DNA from: UBA3206 sp964548855
Lineage (GTDB): Bacteria > Bacillota_I > Bacilli_A > Acholeplasmatales > Anaeroplasmataceae
Reading direction: 5' to 3'
NCBI GenBank assembly: GCA_964548855.1
Contig: CAZJSR010000004.1
Location: 20,470-84,469, forward strand
DNA: 64,000 nt
Shown here: positions 30,001 through 36,000 of the stretch, piece by piece
Numbering within the stretch: position 1 is the first letter of the stretch
Layout of the letters: every line of letters begins with the position of its first letter
The notes under the pieces: generated by a model
The model's database searches: none
What the model saw: the letters and a program-made list of their open reading frames with translations, nothing else
What the model was told of the DNA's origin: nothing
Position numbers and translations under genes: made by a program

Positions 30001-33000
30001 CTATCATTATTCCAAATACTGTTAAATCTATAGGTTGTGAAGCATTTATGGATTGTAGTAGTCTTCAAACAGTATTATTTGAAGAAGTATCAACATGTAG
30101 TACTATAAATGCAAGTGCATTTGAAAATTGTATTTCACTTGTAAATATTACTCTACCTAATAGCATAACTACATTAGGTAACAAAGTATTTAAGAATACA
30201 GGACTTACTCAAATGTTATTAGGTGAAAATATTACATCAATTGGCGAATATGTATTTGAAAATTGTAAGAGTTTAGATACAGTTATGATTGATTCTAATA
30301 ATCTAGGAGAAGGATTATTTAAGGGATGTAGTATGTTAAGTAATGTTACATTAAATGAAGGAATTACTATCTTAAATGAAAGAATTTTTGAAGATTGTAC
30401 AAGTCTTACAGAAATCAACTTCCCACAATCTTTAGTAGAAATTAAAGATTATGCATTTAATAATGCAAGATTAAATAACTTAAATTTAACATCAAATGTT
30501 ACAACAATAGGAAGTTATGCATTTAAAGATAATAACTTTACACAAGTTATTATTCCAGCAAATGTAACATCTATAGGATATAGTGCATTTAGTGGATGTG
30601 CTAATATCACTAAGATATCTCTTCCATTCATTGGACATAGCCAAGAATCAACTGGTTCAATGTCATTCTTTGGATATATCTTCGGACGCGAAGCATATGA
30701 AGGCGGAAAAGAAATCATTCAATTTATGAGTGATAAAGATGGAAATCGTAAGACATTCTTAGATGAAAATAATGTATATAAGACAGAAGAACATTTCTAT
30801 ATTCCACAAGGTTTAAGCTGGATTGTCTTAACAGATATGACAGAAATTAAAGAAGGTGTAATGAGTGGTGTAGATACTGCAAATCGTATTGATCTACCAT
30901 TCAATTTAGAAACAATTAAAGATGGAGCGTTTGTTGGATGTAGTAATCTTTACTATATAGAAATTCCAAGCGCTACAATAAATATTGGATACCGTGTATT
31001 TGCGGATATTAATGATAAGTTCTTCATTACAGCATACTATAATCCAGATTGGTCAAGTGATCCTGACATTGGTCCTAACTATGATAAACACTTTAAACCA
31101 GCAGGATGGATGAGTGGAGAAGGATTTAGTATTGAAAATAGATGGCATACTATCTATCCTGTATTCTGTGAAGAACAAGATAATATATTCACATTCGATT
31201 ATGATTATGAAAATAAAGTATTCATAATTACAGGATATACAGAAGCTATGCATGAGTATTTAAAAACACATGATCATGTAATAAGAATCCCTGTTACTAA
31301 GGGTGGATGTGATGTTGTTGAAATTAGAGATAGTGCATTCTACAATCTTGGTGATGAAGTAGAAGCGATAAATATTTCTAGAAACATTAAGACAATAGGT
31401 AATAATATTGTTACAGGTTCAGAAAACTTCATAGCGTATATTTATCACATAGAAAATTCAACTTATACTGAATCATATTGTGAAAACGAAGAACGTTGGA
31501 TGAATCAAGGAATTATCTATTACGGATATGGAGAAAAATGGACTATCGCAGATAATAATACATACCAAGTATTGATTTCTTCAACAAACTATAGTATTGA
31601 TGAGACTGTATTTGAATATACTGGATTTGAAGTTAAACCAAATCCAACAGTAAAATCAACGGCAAAATCAATAAATGGTGGTGTTTTACCGGTATATGAA
31701 AATGATGACCATTACCGTGTAGAATATTCTAATAATATAAACGCATCAGTAATTGATCCTCTAGATTCATCAAAGAATAAATATGCTGTAATAACATTTG
31801 TAAGTAATAATAGTACAATATTCGCTACTAATGATACTGCAAGTCTTGTATTTACAATAGGAAAAGCTAACCTATTAATTTCACTTGATGGTTCTAATAT
31901 TCTAACTGATACTAAGGTATTTGAAGAAGATGAGCCATGGAAACGTACATGGGATAGTGAAAATACTAATGTTACAGGATTCATGACAGAAGGAGAATAT
32001 TTCAGTGGAGTTCTTAAGACAAATGGATTTGCCGCAAGAACTTACAGAAGTGATGAATTTGTATGGGAAACTAAGTGGTCTGTATTTAAAGATGGTATAT
32101 CATTAACTGATAACTATAACGTGACACTTAATATTGAAGTTACAATTACACCAAAACCAATATCAGTATATTGGTCTAGTACAAGTTCAATATATGAGTC
32201 AAATAAAGAAGCTCCATACGGACGTGTATATCTAAAAGAAGGATATGATTCTTCAATTGTTCCATTAACTTATGAATATTATTACCTAAAAGGTACAAGT
32301 TATGTACTTGTAGATTCATTAAGTAAAATTGGATATTATAAGATAGTCGCAAAGACTACAAATACTAACTATATATTAGTAGGAAATGAATTATCATATA
32401 CAATGCATAAGAAATCAATTAATGCACCTTATGTTCCAGTTAATTTAATATATAATGGAAATAGTCAAAAACCTGCATTACCAATAAGTGAATACTATTC
32501 ATACTATATCTATAATGATAACTATGAAAAAGCTTTAGATATTAATAGTTTAAATAAAATAGAATATGAAAATATTTTAAGAACTAATGCAGGAACATAT
32601 TATATCTATGCAGTATTAAATGATAGTGAACATTATGAATGGGATGACTGGAGAGATCCATCATATCGTTCGAGTGTTGTTGAACTTACATTTACTATTG
32701 AAAGAAGAAATATAGTAGTAACGATTGGAGAACAAAATGCAGTATTAGGTGAAACATTTAAGTTAGAATTTAATAGTGCAGAAAACATTTTAACAGAAGA
32801 TTCTATAAGCGGTTCAATTGATTTTACTCCAACTGAAATTGGACGTATCGATAATGAAGATATCAAATTTACATATGATATTCCAGGTAATAAGGATAAT
32901 TATAATGTTATTATTGATGGATTTATTAATGTAGAATATCCAAATCTTACAGTAAGTATATCTAATCAAACTACAACTTATAATGGTAATGAACAAAGTT

Positions 33001-36000
33001 TAATTGCATACTGTCCTAATGGTGCCGCAACGGTATACTATAGTGATAATACTCATATTTGGCAAACAGAACCAATTAAGTATACAAATGCAGGAGTATA
33101 TCAAATAACTGTTAAAGTTGTATGTGATGAATATAAGGATTTCATAAATAGTTATGACTTTACAATTGAAAAAGCAAGTCATTCATTGAGCGTTTCTGAT
33201 GTAGATAATAAAGTATATGATGGAGAAAATATTAGTGTTAATTACACAGTAGATGAAGTCTTAGGTATTACTCCTCAAGTTGTTGTTGAATTCCAAAAAG
33301 AAGGTTCAAGTTTATGGTCAAACGAGGCTATAAATGTAGGTAGGTATACTTTAAGAGTTAGAACAATTTGTGATGATGGAAATTTCGAAACTAAAGAAAT
33401 TACACATGAATTTGAAATCACAAAAGCTACTCTAGAACTTCAATTATCACAACAAGTTAAATATAAGGAATTTGAAGGAACATATAAGTATAGAAATACT
33501 ATTGATGATAATTATATTGTCGTAGACTATATTTTAACAAATGAATCTATAGGAAGCTATACTTTAAAGGATATCGAGATAAAGAATATTAATGTATATA
33601 AGAATAATTTAGATATTTCTGATAACTATGATATTACAATTAGTGAGTTTAATGTTGAAGTAATTAAAACTGACGCAATTATTAGATATAATGAAAATCT
33701 AGATATTCTATATAGTAATACTCCTTACAAAAATCCAGAAGTTACTACAAATTCAACTGGTAATGTTTCTTATACATATTATGATTCTAATAAGAATGAA
33801 TTAGAATCAAATCCTATTAAGGTAGGTAAATACTTTGTTAAGATCAGTGTTTCAGGAGATGATAATACTCTACCTAGCCAAACTGATTTTATTAGTTTTG
33901 AGATCAAACAAAGAAATCTTATCTTAGATATAAGAACTAAAGAATATACATTTACAAATAGTCAAATTATACCAGATTTAGTAATTACAAATTATAATAA
34001 AGAGTTAGAATTTGAATCAGAAATTATTGAAGGTGACGGTATAAATGTTGGTACACATAAAGTTAGATTTACAATTACTGATAGCGGATATAGTATTTCA
34101 AATAGTGAATTTGAATATACTATTACTAAACAAAATGTAGTTGTTCAAATAACTGATAATATGTACTATAACAATGGACAAGTTTGGTCAAAGAATGCGA
34201 GTGAATATATTACACTTGATGGCGTTAATGTAGGCGGTACTATTGAAACTAGAAGTGGAGAAGTAGGAGTTTACATAAATAGCGATGACTTCAAGCATAG
34301 TATAGTATTTACTGATAGAGAAAATAGAGATATTACAAGTAATTACAATATCATATTAAATATGAATGTTGTGATTATGTACTCTTATATTGACTTTACA
34401 ATTACTGAAGGATATGATGAAGATTCAAGTGAATCTGGAAATTATGTTTATAACTATATTTATAGTAGAGAATATTATAAAGTAGTTATCACTCCAGAAA
34501 TTCCGGATGCGACAGTAATGTATGCATATAATGGAAGATATTCATATCTTGCACCTCAAATTACAAATGTAGGATCTATAAAAGTAACTTATAGAATTAC
34601 TGCATTAAATTATGAAACTACAATGGGAACTATTACTATTAATGTAAATCCATGTGAGTTAAAACTAGAATTACCTGAAAATATTGATAAGGTATATGAT
34701 AGATATTCATATGTTTTAGATTATGAAATAAAGCCATTTAATGATATTATGCCAATTATTAAATACTATAATCTAGATTATGGATATGAAATAATAGCTC
34801 CAAATAGAGTAGGAAAATATAAGGTAGTAATAAGCGTTGAAGATACTATAAATACTAAGGGATTTAAAGTAGAAAGAGAATTTAGTATAACAGAAGAACC
34901 ACCAACAATAGATATAATCTCTTCATATGAAACACAAGTTTATACAGGAAAACCTGTACTTGATCCTATTGTTAATACTACAGTTGATTCTAAGTATATT
35001 TCATTTGAATATTACAAAGGTGAAACTAAACTTGAAAGTAAACCAACTGATGTAGGAAGCTATAAGGTTAAAGTAATTATTAGTGGATTAACTCAAATTG
35101 CTGATACAAGTAAGGAATTTGATTTTGAAATTGTAAGAAGAGATGTAGCTGTTCAGTGGGAAAACCTTGTATATACATATAATGGTAATAATCAATTACC
35201 AACTGCTTATATAACTGACGTATTTGGTAATAAAATAAATCTAGGAGTATCTTTAGAAGATGGTTATAATGGAATTATTGCAGGTAGACATAAAGTATAT
35301 GTAACTGGTTTAGAAGAATATAGTAATTATAATATTTTAAATACAGAAAACACTATGACTATCAATAAGCAACGTATAGAAGTTATATATTCTAATGACT
35401 ACATTGTGTATAACGGAAATAAACATGTTTTAACTTTTGATTCTAATGATGTAGCTAATAAAACTATAATAGGATTAGTACCTGGAGATAATATTAACTT
35501 AACTCTTACTACTAAATCAGGTGATGTAGGAATTTATGTAAATAAAGATGGATTTACATATAGTATGACAATCACAAGAACTATAGATGATAGTATTATA
35601 GATGTTACTGATTCTTATAATCTTGCAGTAAATGTTAGAGTAAATATAAGATATCAAAAGATTACGCATAAGTTTAATGGTGAAGTTATCGGCGAAATTG
35701 ATAAATTAAAATATGTTTACTTTACATATGATGGAAATAAACATAGTTTATCAACAAACGAAATCTCAAGCAATTGTCGTATTGAATACAGTTTAGACGG
35801 TACAAAATGGCAAGATGAAGCATTTGAATTTACAGATGCTGGAATTTATGAAATTTACTACCGTTTATCTGGAGAAGGATATGAAACTTATACTGATGTT
35901 TTATACCAAGTAATAAATAAAGCAATGTATGAATTTGAACTTACTAGCAAACAAACTAAGGTATACGACGGAATGGCTTATAAACCAAGTATCAATGTTA

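Noticed and set aside
3900..31545. Recurrent ATGCAT / TATGCATTC strings as possible DNA sites or a repeat array
   Set aside because: They encode the conserved Tyr-Ala-Phe of each LRR unit in frame, so the protein repeat explains them. They are not regularly spaced as a CRISPR array would be.
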